This document shows positions 23,218-33,829 of a DNA stretch of 64,000 nucleotides, in pieces. The notes beneath the pieces are model-generated. The model saw nothing but the letters and a program-made list of their open reading frames with translations, ran no database searches and was not told the origin of the DNA. The position numbers and the translations under genes were made by a program. Source of the stretch: Arcobacteraceae bacterium (GTDB lineage: Bacteria; Campylobacterota; Campylobacteria; Campylobacterales; Arcobacteraceae); contig JAQUAG010000002.1 in assembly GCA_028687375.1 (NCBI GenBank), forward strand, positions 124,001 to 188,000, written 5' to 3'. The first letter of the stretch is position 1; every line of letters starts with the position of its first letter.

Positions 23218-26200
23218 ATGAAAACGAAAATAACTAATCATACAAGATATATAAAAGGAACTGCTCTTTCATTAATCACAGCAACATTTCTTTTAAGTGG
23301 ATGTGGAAGTAGTGGAATCGATGATGTATATGATAGGAGTGGAGAAGGAACTACAACTCAAGCGGATTACACTGTACAAGTTGTAGATGATGCTGTTCTT
23401 GGTTCTAAAGTGATGGCAAATGAATGTACTGGATATGAAGAAAAAGGTGATGGATGGTACACGTTAACTGGATGTAGTAGCAGACCAAAAGCTATTATCG
23501 CTGATGGTGGGTATATTGATTTTGGGGATACAAATGTATCGATGGGATTTCCATTGATGATAAACACAAATATGATTGCTCAATCAACTTCATATACTGC
23601 AACACCACTTACAACGCTTTTAGCAACAGTGAACGACTATGCTGAATTAGAAAAATTACAACAAGCATTGCGATTTACTACTATTCAAGATATGTTTAAA
23701 GATGATAATAATACAAGAGATTTACAAAGAACCCTTAATAGCTTTTTTGTTGAAGCGCAAGATAATGGTGTAGATATCAATAATTTTGCTGATTTTACAA
23801 AAGACTTTAGGGATATGGTAGTTCAAACTACAGGAGCCACTAGTGGATTAGAAGCTATTAAACAAGCCAAAACAAAATTAAAAGATGATTTTGACTCTCA
23901 TCCAGATAAATATATGAATAAATATGGTGTTGTATTTAGTGGGTTTGTGACAAATACAGATTATACTGGTACAGGGGGAAGTGAAGCACTCTTAAAAAAT
24001 ATTGGAAATAAATTTAGAGGAAATGAAAATCAAGTAATATTTAGTGGATTTATTTTTGATGATATCATAGGGTCTTCTAATGATAACTATGATCAAAATG
24101 CAACTATCACTATTAGAAATCTAAACACAAATACACTTTTAGGCCTCAATGACAATAACGACACAGAGATAAAAGCTGATGCATATGGAAAATATACTGT
24201 TAAGATTGATAAATCAAAAATTGTACCTGCTAACGCTTACTTATTAAAAGGGATTATCACTAATGTAGATAATGAAGATGTTGAACTTCAATCTATCCTT
24301 ACTGGAAATGAGTTATTAGCGAAATTTAAAACAAATCTTAATACGGCTGATATTCCAGATCTTACTATTTCAAATGTAACAACAGCAAAAGTTGCTATCT
24401 TAGATAAACAAGGTGTTATTCTTACTAATCCAAGTGACGTATTAGCAGCTAAAAAAACCCTTGAAACTACGAATCAAGCAACATTACTTGATGTAGCTAC
24501 TGGTATTAAAACTCTTATTGATGGAAGTGCTACAACTCTTAATAATCAAAATACCTATGACTATATTAAAACCACTATAAATAATGATGGTACATTTGTT
24601 AAACCTACTGATATGACTGCAGATTTTGGGACTTTTAAAACAAAAATTGAGGCAAATAAAACTCTTGTAACTCAACTTACATCTACAAAATATGAAAAGT
24701 TTATAATAGAGGCAAATAAAATTAGTGGAAAAAGATTAATTATTACAGTTGCTGGGGATAGTTTCCCAACAACTATTCAACTCTTTTCAAATAATTCATA
24801 TACAAGAGAATCAAAAGATAATAATCTTAACCCAATCTTTAATATAGGGAAATGGGCTGTAAATGAGAATGGAGATTTAATTCTCACAAATATAGCAGAT
24901 AATAGTATTTCAACTATTACTTTAGATAAACTAGAGATAGCAAAAGCAACATATAATACAGCTGGTCAATTTACTGGAACAACAACAAATCCAAAAGGTT
25001 CAATCACTAAAAATTCTCTATCTCAACTTTTAGAAGTTACAACTTTAGTCGATATTGACCTTACAAAATATTCAGCTCCTATGGTTGAGTTTACAGCTGA
25101 TAATCTTAAAAACAAAAGATTGTACGAAGTTTATCCATCAAATGGGGCATATGAAGATGCAGTATATATTTTCAATGCAACTGGTAACAGTGTTCAATAC
25201 TCAACTGATGTACAATCAAACATAGGAACACAAACAGAAATATCTACAACAAATGGTATTTTAACTGTTGGAAATGATACTTTCAAAATTAAAAAAGCAT
25301 ATCCAACGAAGCTTATTGTTACTAAAAATGAAAATACAGATGAAGATATTGAACTCTTTTATAGTGCTGTAAATGCTGCTGCTGCTGCTCAAATCAAAAC
25401 TTACGACAATGATACCTATAAAATAGCAAGGTTTACAACTAGTGATTGGGATATTGACTCTACAAATAATAATGGTTCATACAATACCGCAAATATAACT
25501 TCAACACCATTTATACTCAGAGCTGTACCAATAGGTAATGATTCAACAAATTATACTCAATCAAAAGCTGGTATTGTCTCTGATACTTTCCTTAGTACTC
25601 AAATGATAGGTACAAAAACTGAACTTGCAATTACAAAAAATCTAGGCGATAGTTCAAGACAAAGAGCAAAGACAAGTACAAGATATGTACTTCCAAATTT
25701 TGATGTAAATGGAACTTCTGGACTACTTCTTGTCGAAGTGCAACTAAGATACAATAAAGTAGTTTACAATCTAAAAGTAAGAGATGCAGCAGGGGTTGAT
25801 CATAATATCTTAGAGACGCCAGTAACAATACTAGAGGAGAATACACTCAATAAAAAATATTCAGTGATGACAGTGTTACTTGATAATCAAGTAGCTATTA
25901 GAGTATTTGATGGTATTAGTTCGTACTATCAATATATTGACCTTCAAAATTTATGGAGTAGTAAACCAAATGATTTAAAATATTTCAAATACCCAACAGC
26001 ATTGAAAAATAGTGTTAATACAGCTTTCCTTGATGATGATGGAACTGGAACACTTTATAAAGGGAAGATGAACACACCAATCGAAGCAAAAGTTTCTAAT
26101 TTTGAAATAATTAATGGTAAATTGGATAACAATTATATTGGTGGTTATTCTTCTGTTTGTACTGTTAAAGATAGAGATACTACACCAGATAATTTTAATT

Positions 26201-27843
26201 TTACTGCAGTCACAAACAGCAACACATCGACTGAATTTATATCAAATAGTATAACAGTTGCTGGTATCAATGCAGCTGCAGCTATTAGCATCACAAATGG
26301 ATACTACAGTCTTGATGGTGGTAGCACTTGGACAAATGAAACAAGTACTGTTTCAAGTGGACAAACTGTAAAAGTGAAAATAACTTCTTCAAGTGCAAAT
26401 AGTACAACAACTACAGCAACACTTAATATAGGTGGTGTATCGAAAGGATTTAGTGTAACTACAAAAGCTGCTACAGAAGCAACTACACCTACAAATTCGA
26501 CAGAATTGATAACATCACTAGTGACTGAGATATTAACAAACAATTCAGAGACAAATTTTGAATCATGGGGAGCGACACCAACTCTTGATCAGTATAATTC
26601 ACTCAATGGCACAACGATAAGTTTCTTATCAGAAGGCTTTGGAGATGCTTGGTATGAAACTTCTTCTAATTGGGAAAATTATGGATTTAGTACAGTTACT
26701 CTAAATCCAGCTCCTACAGCAACTTCACCATCTGGAGCAATCAATTTTATAGAAACTGAAATACATAAGGTGATGATTGATGGTGCATGGGCAACATATA
26801 GCACTCCAAAAAACAAATCAAATAAATTAAATTACATATCAAATGGTAAATATAACATTTACGATGATACAAATCAAACAGCTCAAGAGGAGATAAAATT
26901 TGTAAAAGAATTTTCAAGTTCAGAACTCAATAATTTAGATCTTAATGTAACTTTTGATAGCAATGATAAAGCAGCTATGATTCTTACAAAAGCGTTAGTT
27001 ACTTATTATGACTGGAATGAAGCTCAAAAAGATTGGAGTTCCACAACACCTACTACATATAGTAGCTTGGAATCTTTTATATCGGCACATAATGGTAGTG
27101 GCTATTTTGCGACAAAAGATGGATACAATAATGTTGGAATAGGTTTTGCAAGTGGTTCAACGGGAACAAATGGAACGCTTGTAGAGTTTAATTATGGAAC
27201 AAATCCAGTGAGTACTACAAATGCAGGAACTTGGTCTATTGCAAATGGTATTTTGGATTTAAATATTACAATTTCTGGATATAACTATATTCCAGCATTT
27301 ACAATGAAAGATAATGTTGTTTGGAGAGGTGAAAAACGATTAGCTGGAAATCTTCAAGCTGGGGTTTTATTTAATACTACCGCTTTAAGTAAACTTGTAA
27401 ATAAATATATTGAAACACCAACTGAAACATCAGCACAGTTTACAGAAAATATGATAGCTGGTCATACATTCTATGAAGTGTATTTTGATACAAATAGCGA
27501 TTATGATACAAGCAGCAATAAAAATATTGGTAAATTTGTTATGAATACAGATGGTACATTTACAGCTACAGGTCTTCTTGGAGATGACACCGGTCATATA
27601 GCAACTGGAACTTGGTCTATTGTAGATGGAAAACTCAATACAACAGTAAATCAGTATGATGGAAATGCAACAACTTATGCAGGAAGTAATACAATTCAAT
27701 TACTAAACCCTGACTATACTAGAACTTCATGGGTAAATCTTAATGATCCAAATGAAACTGATATAAATTACTATTTTACAGATTTAGCAAAAGCAAATAT
27801 CTTTGGATACACTACAGACGTAAACGATGTGACTATCCCTTAA
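23218..27843 (+). CDS. giant 1541-residue lipoprotein with repeated modules
   Basis: A very large surface-type protein. The N-terminus has a signal sequence ending in the lipobox LLSGCGSSG (Cys about residue 29), so it should be lipid-anchored. An N-terminal segment TVQVVDDAVLGSKVMANECTG with paired cysteines and TPLTTLLATVND recalls modules found in other large bacterial surface proteins. At least three diverged copies of a module opening with a phrase like F-x-x-x-x-I/L-x-x-K-x-LYEVY occur near residues 493, 622 and 1406 (for example EFTADNLKNKRLYEVYP, QFTENMIAGHTFYEVYF); each is followed by a GTWSI- or GKWAV-type strand. The composition is high in Asn, Thr and Ser. It is coupled to the barrel protein before it. 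The function is unknown: adhesion, ligand capture or biofilm are guesses. A hairpin terminator follows. Confidence 0.8.
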   Translation: MKTKITNHTRYIKGTALSLITATFLLSGCGSSGIDDVYDRSGEGTTTQADYTVQVVDDAVLGSKVMANECTGYEEKGDGWYTLTGCSSRPKAIIADGGYIDFGDTNVSMGFPLMINTNMIAQSTSYTATPLTTLLATVNDYAELEKLQQALRFTTIQDMFKDDNNTRDLQRTLNSFFVEAQDNGVDINNFADFTKDFRDMVVQTTGATSGLEAIKQAKTKLKDDFDSHPDKYMNKYGVVFSGFVTNTDYTGTGGSEALLKNIGNKFRGNENQVIFSGFIFDDIIGSSNDNYDQNATITIRNLNTNTLLGLNDNNDTEIKADAYGKYTVKIDKSKIVPANAYLLKGIITNVDNEDVELQSILTGNELLAKFKTNLNTADIPDLTISNVTTAKVAILDKQGVILTNPSDVLAAKKTLETTNQATLLDVATGIKTLIDGSATTLNNQNTYDYIKTTINNDGTFVKPTDMTADFGTFKTKIEANKTLVTQLTSTKYEKFIIEANKISGKRLIITVAGDSFPTTIQLFSNNSYTRESKDNNLNPIFNIGKWAVNENGDLILTNIADNSISTITLDKLEIAKATYNTAGQFTGTTTNPKGSITKNSLSQLLEVTTLVDIDLTKYSAPMVEFTADNLKNKRLYEVYPSNGAYEDAVYIFNATGNSVQYSTDVQSNIGTQTEISTTNGILTVGNDTFKIKKAYPTKLIVTKNENTDEDIELFYSAVNAAAAAQIKTYDNDTYKIARFTTSDWDIDSTNNNGSYNTANITSTPFILRAVPIGNDSTNYTQSKAGIVSDTFLSTQMIGTKTELAITKNLGDSSRQRAKTSTRYVLPNFDVNGTSGLLLVEVQLRYNKVVYNLKVRDAAGVDHNILETPVTILEENTLNKKYSVMTVLLDNQVAIRVFDGISSYYQYIDLQNLWSSKPNDLKYFKYPTALKNSVNTAFLDDDGTGTLYKGKMNTPIEAKVSNFEIINGKLDNNYIGGYSSVCTVKDRDTTPDNFNFTAVTNSNTSTEFISNSITVAGINAAAAISITNGYYSLDGGSTWTNETSTVSSGQTVKVKITSSSANSTTTTATLNIGGVSKGFSVTTKAATEATTPTNSTELITSLVTEILTNNSETNFESWGATPTLDQYNSLNGTTISFLSEGFGDAWYETSSNWENYGFSTVTLNPAPTATSPSGAINFIETEIHKVMIDGAWATYSTPKNKSNKLNYISNGKYNIYDDTNQTAQEEIKFVKEFSSSELNNLDLNVTFDSNDKAAMILTKALVTYYDWNEAQKDWSSTTPTTYSSLESFISAHNGSGYFATKDGYNNVGIGFASGSTGTNGTLVEFNYGTNPVSTTNAGTWSIANGILDLNITISGYNYIPAFTMKDNVVWRGEKRLAGNLQAGVLFNTTALSKLVNKYIETPTETSAQFTENMIAGHTFYEVYFDTNSDYDTSSNKNIGKFVMNTDGTFTATGLLGDDTGHIATGTWSIVDGKLNTTVNQYDGNATTYAGSNTIQLLNPDYTRTSWVNLNDPNETDINYYFTDLAKANIFGYTTDVNDVTIP

Positions 27844-27850
27844 TCTCATA

Positions 27851-27882
27851 AAACATTTCTACCATCTTTGGTGGAAATGTTT
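27851..27882 (+). terminator. rho-independent-like terminator after the giant lipoprotein gene
   Basis: Inverted repeat AAACATTTCTACCA (27851-27864) and TGGTGGAAATGTTT (27869-27882) with loop TCTT. There is one T-G position in the stem; it starts eight bases after the stop codon and is followed by ATCAATTT. It closes the barrel/lipoprotein unit. Confidence 0.7.
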
Positions 27883-27971
27883 ATCAATTTGTAATCATTC
27901 ATTAAATTAAACTTTGTATTACATCATTTTAGTTAAAATAACTTGTTTTTAAAAAATATAAGGAATACAAT

Positions 27972-29273
27972 TTGCTACGATTTGCCCCAAGTCCAACAGG
28001 TGATATGCATATAGGAAACTTACGGGTTGCTATACTTAATCACATCATCTCAAAACAAAAAAAAGAAGATTTAATAATCAGAATAGAAGACACAGATTCG
28101 ATGCGAAATATTGAGGGAAAAGATAAAGAGATACTTGAAATCCTCAATCTTTTTGCTATAGATTACAAACAAGTAACACTTCAAAGTAGTTATCTTAAAT
28201 ACCACCAACAAATAGCTATGCAACTACTTATTGATAAAAAAGCATTCAATTGTTTTTGTAGTGATGAAGCACTTGAAAGGGATAGAGAACAACTCAAAAG
28301 TGAAGGAAAACCATACAGATATAGTAACTTTTGTGAAAATCTAAGTGATGAAACAGTAATGAACTGTGATGCTCCATCAACTGTGAGACTCAAAAAACCT
28401 ACACACGATATCTCTTTTAAAGATGTTGTAAAGGGTGAGTTTACTTATAAACCTTTTGATGTTGATAGCTTTGTGATTTTACGAACAGATAAAACTCCAA
28501 CTTACAATTTTGCTTGTGCTGTTGATGATATGCTTATGGATATAAGTACAGTTATACGAGGGGAAGACCACCTTTCAAATACACCAAAACAGATCCATAT
28601 ACGAGAACAAATTGGGTATACAAAAGAGATAGAGTATATCCATTTACCTGTAATTACAAACAAAGAGACTGGGAAAAAGATGTCTAAAAGGGATGATGCT
28701 TCTAGTGTTAAATGGCTTATCAGTGAGGGTTATCTTCCATCAGCTATTGCTAACTACCTTGTTCTTTTGGGATATAATCCACCTGTTGAGATATTTACTT
28801 TAGAAGAGGCAATAGAGTGGTTTGATATAAGTAAAATCTCAAAAAGTTCAGCAAAATTTGATATGGAAAAACTAAGGTTTATCAATAGAGAGCATATCAA
28901 ACGACTTGATAATATGAGACTTTCTAAAATTTTAGGATATGCTGATGAAGATATAGGTAACTTAGCTAAAATCTATATGGAAGAGTCAAATACAATTAAT
29001 GATTTAAAATCAAAAATTAGCTCTATTTTTGGCGAAAAGAAAGCTTTAGAGGGATTTGAAAATGAGCTAAAACTTATCAATGAATCACTTTCAAATGCAC
29101 CTTTTATGGATGACTTTGAAGAATTGAAAAAATATGTAACAACTCAAACTTCTCTCAAAGGAAAATCACTTTTTATGCCACTAAGATATGCTCTAACAGG
29201 TGCAGAGCATGGTCCAAATTTGAGTGAAATATACCCATATATCAAAAATTATTTAGGAGAAATTATAAAATGA
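27972..29273 (+). CDS. gltX: glutamyl-tRNA synthetase (second-type GltX of Campylobacterota)
   Basis: A 433-residue class I synthetase. It has [16 protein letters not shown] with the HIGH-type motif (HIGN), the zinc-region-like [26 protein letters not shown], and KMSKR in [13 protein letters not shown]. Campylobacterota carry two GluRS paralogues; this short form is the type that in Helicobacter charges tRNA-Gln with glutamate. Whether it does so here cannot be read from sequence. The start is a TTG behind AAGGAATACAA; there is no ATG in a suitable position because the conserved LRFAPSPTG follows at once. The yggT-like gene overlaps its end by four bases. Confidence 0.93.
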   Translation: MLRFAPSPTGDMHIGNLRVAILNHIISKQKKEDLIIRIEDTDSMRNIEGKDKEILEILNLFAIDYKQVTLQSSYLKYHQQIAMQLLIDKKAFNCFCSDEALERDREQLKSEGKPYRYSNFCENLSDETVMNCDAPSTVRLKKPTHDISFKDVVKGEFTYKPFDVDSFVILRTDKTPTYNFACAVDDMLMDISTVIRGEDHLSNTPKQIHIREQIGYTKEIEYIHLPVITNKETGKKMSKRDDASSVKWLISEGYLPSAIANYLVLLGYNPPVEIFTLEEAIEWFDISKISKSSAKFDMEKLRFINREHIKRLDNMRLSKILGYADEDIGNLAKIYMEESNTINDLKSKISSIFGEKKALEGFENELKLINESLSNAPFMDDFEELKKYVTTQTSLKGKSLFMPLRYALTGAEHGPNLSEIYPYIKNYLGEIIK

Positions 29274-29548
29274 TAGATTCTTTACTTTTAGCTTTTGGCT
29301 CGATTGTTCTTACAATCATATCACTGTACAAGTGGGTTATTATCATATCTGCCCTACTTTCATGGGTACAACCTGATCCTTATAATCCAATAGTACAAAT
29401 GCTCTATAGATTAACAGAACCTGTTTATGCGATGTTACGACGATATGTTCCAACTGTAGTTGGTGGGATGGATTTAGCACCGCTTATTATTATTTTTATA
29501 TTACAGTTTTTAGAGATATTTTTAGGCTCACTTTTTAGGGTTTACTAA
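29270..29548 (+). CDS. YggT family membrane protein
   Basis: A 92-residue membrane protein with two YggT-type hydrophobic stretches. The conserved phrase [22 protein letters not shown] lies between them, and [15 protein letters not shown] follows. YggT proteins are linked to cell division or osmotic protection; their role is not well established. It overlaps gltX by four bases and pldA by one, so the three form an operon. Confidence 0.9.
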   Translation: MIDSLLLAFGSIVLTIISLYKWVIIISALLSWVQPDPYNPIVQMLYRLTEPVYAMLRRYVPTVVGGMDLAPLIIIFILQFLEIFLGSLFRVY

Positions 29549-30552
29549 TGAGAAAGAAACTATTTTTACTTTTTATTAGTAGTTTATGTTTGTTTGGAAG
29601 TGACTCAAATACGACAAAGAACACTCTAGAATCAAGCTTTATCGGTGATTTATTTAATGAAGTAAGTTCAACTCTTGATGCAAATATTACGGATAAAGTA
29701 AAATTAGAAAATCTCAAAAACTACATCTCATCACTTGATTTTGATGATAAAGTTGACAATAGTAAGTACAAATTTAATCTCATGGGATACAATGAAAACT
29801 ATATATTTCTAGGTGGATACAGCCCAACTAAACTCTATGAAAAACAATGGAGTGATGCTGTTCATAGTACAAATAGGTATGAAAGAGATAAAAATGAAGC
29901 TCAATTTCAAATAAGTTTTAAAGTTCCTCTTTATAAAAATTTCTTGCACTCAAAAGGTGACCTTTTTACAGCTTACACACAAAACTCTTATTGGCAAGTT
30001 TACAATACACAATATTCTTCACCATTTAGGGAAACGAACTACCAACCTGAACTTTTTGTAGAGTGGCAAAACGATAAAAAATTTGGTGATTCTAAACTTA
30101 TAAAAAGTAAATTTTCACTCATCCACCAATCAAATGGGCAAGATGTTGGACAATCAAGAAGTTGGAATCGAACTGAAGTATCATTTCTCTTTCAACATGG
30201 AAGTATTTACTATGGTCTAAATGCTTGGAATAGATGGGATGAAGACCCAAAAACAGATATAAATGCAACAATAGGTGATGACAATCCTAACCTAGAGGAA
30301 TATATAGGGAAACAAAAATACTTTGTAAAATACAAAGGTGATAAGATATCTCTTACTTTAGCACATCAAAATGATATTTTTAACTATGATATCAATCGAG
30401 GAAATACAAAAATTGATTTTTCTTTCCCATCACCAAATAAAAACTTTGACTTTTTTATACGATATTTTAATGGTTATGGAGAAAGTTTAATAGACTATGA
30501 TAAAAAAATAAACAGAATAAATTTTGGTATTTTAATCTCTGATTGGATTTAA
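29548..30552 (+). CDS. pldA: outer membrane phospholipase A
   Basis: A 334-residue OMPLA-family protein with a signal peptide (about 1-17). The catalytic region is intact: LIHQSNGQ contains the active-site His and Ser, and the later SRSWNRTEVSF contains the Asn of the triad plus calcium-site residues. The RYERDKNEAQFQISFKVPL stretch and PELFVEW are typical. It hydrolyses phospholipids in the outer membrane. It overlaps yggT by one base. Confidence 0.92.
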   Translation: MRKKLFLLFISSLCLFGSDSNTTKNTLESSFIGDLFNEVSSTLDANITDKVKLENLKNYISSLDFDDKVDNSKYKFNLMGYNENYIFLGGYSPTKLYEKQWSDAVHSTNRYERDKNEAQFQISFKVPLYKNFLHSKGDLFTAYTQNSYWQVYNTQYSSPFRETNYQPELFVEWQNDKKFGDSKLIKSKFSLIHQSNGQDVGQSRSWNRTEVSFLFQHGSIYYGLNAWNRWDEDPKTDINATIGDDNPNLEEYIGKQKYFVKYKGDKISLTLAHQNDIFNYDINRGNTKIDFSFPSPNKNFDFFIRYFNGYGESLIDYDKKINRINFGILISDWI

Positions 30553-30566
30553 AAGTGGAGGAAAAG

Positions 30567-31754
30567 ATGATAGAAGACAGCACCTATAGTATAAAAAAAA
30601 TAAAACTTCTAAGACTTGTAATAATACTAAGCCTTGCATATTCATTTGGACTTGCTGTGGTTGATTATTTTCATATTACACCTAAAATAGAGTATAGAGT
30701 AGAAGTGATGTCATTTTATGCTATTTGCAACACTATTTTACTCCTTTGGATAAGTAAAGCAAGTCACTTTAATAAAGCTATTTTGTATGCTGTTCTCTTT
30801 TTGGCTTTAATTGTTTTTAGTATCACTATGGTTATCTATCCATTTAGTGAAATACGAGTAATGTGGTATTTTTTCACTATTATGATTGCTTATTATGTTG
30901 GTGGGAGGAAAGTTGGACATACAACAGCTATAGCCTCTTTAGTAATAATTTATTGGCTTGCATTTGAATATGGTTTGGACTTTAGTGCTACTGCAAATGC
31001 AAGTATCATTATTGGGATATTGTTTGTCTCACAACTTTCAAACTACTTTGTTACCATCTTAGATGAAAATGAAAAAGAACTATACAACTATCAACATCAT
31101 CTTCAAGATATGGTAGATAATGCAGTTAAAGTGATTGAAGAACTCAATATTGAAATAACAGACACTCAAAAAGAAGTTGTTTTTACAATGGGTGCAATTG
31201 GGGAAAGTAGAAGTAAAGAGACAGGAAACCACGTAAAAAGAGTTGCTGAATATTCAAAAATATTAGCTCTTGCATATGGAGTAAAAGAGGAGGAAGCTGA
31301 ATTGTTAAAAATGGCAAGTCCGATGCATGATATAGGGAAAGTGGGAATACCAGATAGTATTTTAAAAAAACCTGCAAGACTTACAGTTGAAGAGTTTGAA
31401 ATTATGAAGGGTCATGCAGAACTTGGATATGAGATGCTGAAATATTCAAAAAGAGAGATTTTACAAACAGCTGCCATAGTAGCAAATCAACATCATGAAA
31501 GATGGGATGGGAAAGGTTATCCAAAAGGATTAAGTGGAGAAGGTATCCATCTTTATGGAAGAATTACAGCAATAGCAGATGTATTTGATGCATTAGGAAG
31601 TGAAAGAGTTTATAAACCTTCTTGGAGTGATGATGAGATATTTGCATTATTCAAAGAGGAAAGAGGAAAACAATTTGATCCAAAATTGGTAGATTTATTC
31701 TTTGAAAATTTTTCTAAGTTGGATGAAGTAAGGAAACATTTTGCAGATGTTTAA
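30567..31754 (+). CDS. membrane-bound HD-GYP protein, probable c-di-GMP phosphodiesterase
   Basis: A 395-residue protein: an N-terminal membrane module with about five to six helices (about 15-165), a short coiled linker (HHLQDMVDNAVKVIEEL), then a C-terminal HD-GYP domain. Motifs are complete: ETGNHVKRVAEYS, ASPMHDIGKVGIPDS (HD), GHAELGYEML, HHERWDGKGYPKGLSGEGI (HHExxDGxGYP) and RITAIADVFDAL. I start at the ATG at 30567, behind GTGGAGGAAAAG; a TTG at 30543 would run through that site. It sits between pldA and slt and overlaps slt by eight bases, so it is probably in the same transcript. It is not paired with a receiver domain; the membrane part may be the sensor. Confidence 0.92.
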   Translation: MIEDSTYSIKKIKLLRLVIILSLAYSFGLAVVDYFHITPKIEYRVEVMSFYAICNTILLLWISKASHFNKAILYAVLFLALIVFSITMVIYPFSEIRVMWYFFTIMIAYYVGGRKVGHTTAIASLVIIYWLAFEYGLDFSATANASIIIGILFVSQLSNYFVTILDENEKELYNYQHHLQDMVDNAVKVIEELNIEITDTQKEVVFTMGAIGESRSKETGNHVKRVAEYSKILALAYGVKEEEAELLKMASPMHDIGKVGIPDSILKKPARLTVEEFEIMKGHAELGYEMLKYSKREILQTAAIVANQHHERWDGKGYPKGLSGEGIHLYGRITAIADVFDALGSERVYKPSWSDDEIFALFKEERGKQFDPKLVDLFFENFSKLDEVRKHFADV

Positions 31755-33405
31755 ACTTATTTTTATTTTCTTTATATTTATTGTAAATCTTCATGCTGAA
31801 GAGCGTATCACAAAAGAATGGCTTAATGAAAAACCTAAAAATTATGTCAAAGATTTTTATTTATGGAGATATATGGAACAAAATAAAAACAATGACAATG
31901 ATATTATTTGGGCTTTGAGTGAAGCGAATAATGCAAATCATAAAATCTTTTTTAAATATACTAAGCCATCAAAAAAAGACCCTTCGAATATTGTAGTAAA
32001 CTGCCTAAATCTCACTACAAGCGAACTTATCAAAACAGATGGTGAATGTATTAATATAGGTTTGAGTATCTTAGAAGCTACTAATTTAAGGGGTGAACAA
32101 CTCTCCGTTGTGATTGACAAGATAAAAAAAGAATATCAAAACAAAAATGAAAAACTAAATATTATCAATTCAAAAGACCCTTTTGAATCACTTATAAATA
32201 GTTCATCAAATGAGGTATTTTTTGGAACATTTAATGAAGTTGGAGAGAACTTTAGAATTCAATATTTTAACGCTCAATTACCACAAAAACTTGTCTCTAA
32301 ACTTCAAGATGACAAACAAAAATTTAAAAAGATGATAAAAACTATCATCACGACCCCACAAATAACGACAATACAACAATCTCTTTTTGATGTTGATACA
32401 AAAAATTTAGCTTATCAAGATATCTTTTTTCTTGCTATGAATGCAATCAAACATGATAGAAAAAATGTAGCTTTAAAATACCTTGAAAATGCAAAAGCCA
32501 AAGCTTATTTTAAATTCGATCAGGACAATGTTTCTTTTTGGCAATATAAACTTACAAATGATAAAAAATATGTAGATGAGTTGGGAGCTAGTTGGGATAT
32601 TAATATCTACTCTGTTTTGGCAAAAGAGGAACTTAATATCACAATTGATAATGCATTTTTTGATTTTAATGTAACTGAAAATAATAATTCCACTTTTGAT
32701 CCGCAAGATCCTTTTTTATGGCGATCTGTTTTGGATGACATCAAAGTTGATTTTAATGAGACAAAACTTGAAAAATACAAATCTATATTTAATACAAAAG
32801 AAACATTAGGTCATCTTACAGTTTTGGAAGAGAAATATAACAAACAACGTGTTGGATATTTTCCAAATCCATTTGAAGAGTATATAAAAGATTATTCTCT
32901 CCATAGACAAGCTCTCATCAACGCCCTTGCAAGGCAAGAAAGTCGATTTGTTCAAGCTTCTTTATCTTCTTCATATGCCATGGGTGTGATGCAAATTATG
33001 CCATTTTTAAGTGAAGTAATTGCCAAAGAACTCAATGAACCATATGATATTTTTATGCAACTTGACCCAAAAACAAATATCAGATATGCAAATCATCATC
33101 TAAATTATCTTGAAAGCAAACTTGCAAATGTACTTTTTGTAGCTTATGCTTACAATGGTGGAATTGGATTTACAAATAGAATGTTACAAAGTGGATTGTT
33201 TAAACAAGGTCCTTATGAACCATTTTTAAGTATGGAACTTATTAATTACGATGAATCAAAAGTCTATGGGAAAAAAGTACTTTTAAACTATTTGATGTAC
33301 TACAATCACCAAAGTAAAGAGAAAATAAAACTCTCTACTCTCCTTGAAACGATAAAGTCACCTTACCTTGATTTGGGTTTGAGTACTCCAGTAAAAGAGA
33401 ATTAG
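31747..33405 (+). CDS. slt: soluble lytic murein transglycosylase
   Basis: A periplasmic Slt-type enzyme of 552 residues that cleaves glycan strands to 1,6-anhydro-muropeptides. A signal peptide (about 1-18) is followed by a helical superhelix-like region and a C-terminal SLT domain (about 395-535): ALARQESRF with the catalytic Glu, SYAMGVMQIMP, NIRYANHHLNYL, and VAYAYNGG. I start at the ATG at 31747, six bases inside an alternative TTG and overlapping the HD-GYP gene. The stop codon lies in the loop of a terminator hairpin, and the last 71 bases overlap the convergent lipoprotein gene. Confidence 0.94.
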   Translation: MFKLIFIFFIFIVNLHAEERITKEWLNEKPKNYVKDFYLWRYMEQNKNNDNDIIWALSEANNANHKIFFKYTKPSKKDPSNIVVNCLNLTTSELIKTDGECINIGLSILEATNLRGEQLSVVIDKIKKEYQNKNEKLNIINSKDPFESLINSSSNEVFFGTFNEVGENFRIQYFNAQLPQKLVSKLQDDKQKFKKMIKTIITTPQITTIQQSLFDVDTKNLAYQDIFFLAMNAIKHDRKNVALKYLENAKAKAYFKFDQDNVSFWQYKLTNDKKYVDELGASWDINIYSVLAKEELNITIDNAFFDFNVTENNNSTFDPQDPFLWRSVLDDIKVDFNETKLEKYKSIFNTKETLGHLTVLEEKYNKQRVGYFPNPFEEYIKDYSLHRQALINALARQESRFVQASLSSSYAMGVMQIMPFLSEVIAKELNEPYDIFMQLDPKTNIRYANHHLNYLESKLANVLFVAYAYNGGIGFTNRMLQSGLFKQGPYEPFLSMELINYDESKVYGKKVLLNYLMYYNHQSKEKIKLSTLLETIKSPYLDLGLSTPVKEN

Positions 33406-33829
33406 TATTCTCTTTTTTATTAAACGAAACAATATAATATTTCGCGTAAGGATTTTTTAGCGGAATATGTTCCCATAAATAGTGTGTTGTTTGTAACTCT
33501 TCACTTCTATTGATATCTTCACCGTTTAACGTTAATTTATACTTTGTATTATTTAAAAACTTATCTTTCGCATCTTCATTATCTTCAGTGATATAAACAC
33601 CAACTAAAAAGTTTTGGAAAGCATCATCATACTTACTACTATCTGTTGCGTTCAAATAGGTGGCATTTAGGATAGCCTTAGTTTCAAAAGAGCTAACAAT
33701 ATCCCCTACTTTACTATATTCAAGCCCTTTTTCATAGAGTAAATCACTTTTAAAAATACTTGTGGCTGATTTACTAGAGCACCCAACACTAAACAATAAA
33801 AAAACTGTAAAAACTGATCTTTTCAACAT
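33335..33829 (-). CDS. small lipoprotein of unknown function
   Basis: A 164-residue protein with a lipobox LLFSVGCSSK (Cys about residue 17), so it should be lipid-anchored. The mature part has a predicted helix-repeat opening (LLYEKGLEYSKVGDIVSSFETKA, reminiscent of a TPR) and a C-terminal strand-rich half ending NQGKVTLSFQG. I do not recognise the family. Its 3' end overlaps the convergent slt gene by 71 bp and contains the slt terminator. It starts behind GTGAAGTAAT. Confidence 0.7.
   Translation of the reverse strand: MLKRSVFTVFLLFSVGCSSKSATSIFKSDLLYEKGLEYSKVGDIVSSFETKAILNATYLNATDSSKYDDAFQNFLVGVYITEDNEDAKDKFLNNTKYKLTLNGEDINRSEELQTTHYLWEHIPLKNPYAKYYIVSFNKKENTNSLLLEYSNPNQGKVTLSFQGE
33393..33419 (+). 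terminator. slt terminator inside a convergent gene
   Basis: A perfect 10-bp inverted repeat AAAAGAGAAT (33393-33402) and ATTCTCTTTT (33407-33416) with loop TAGT, followed by two more T. The loop is the stop codon of slt. The whole structure lies within the coding region of the lipoprotein gene on the other strand. Confidence 0.85.
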
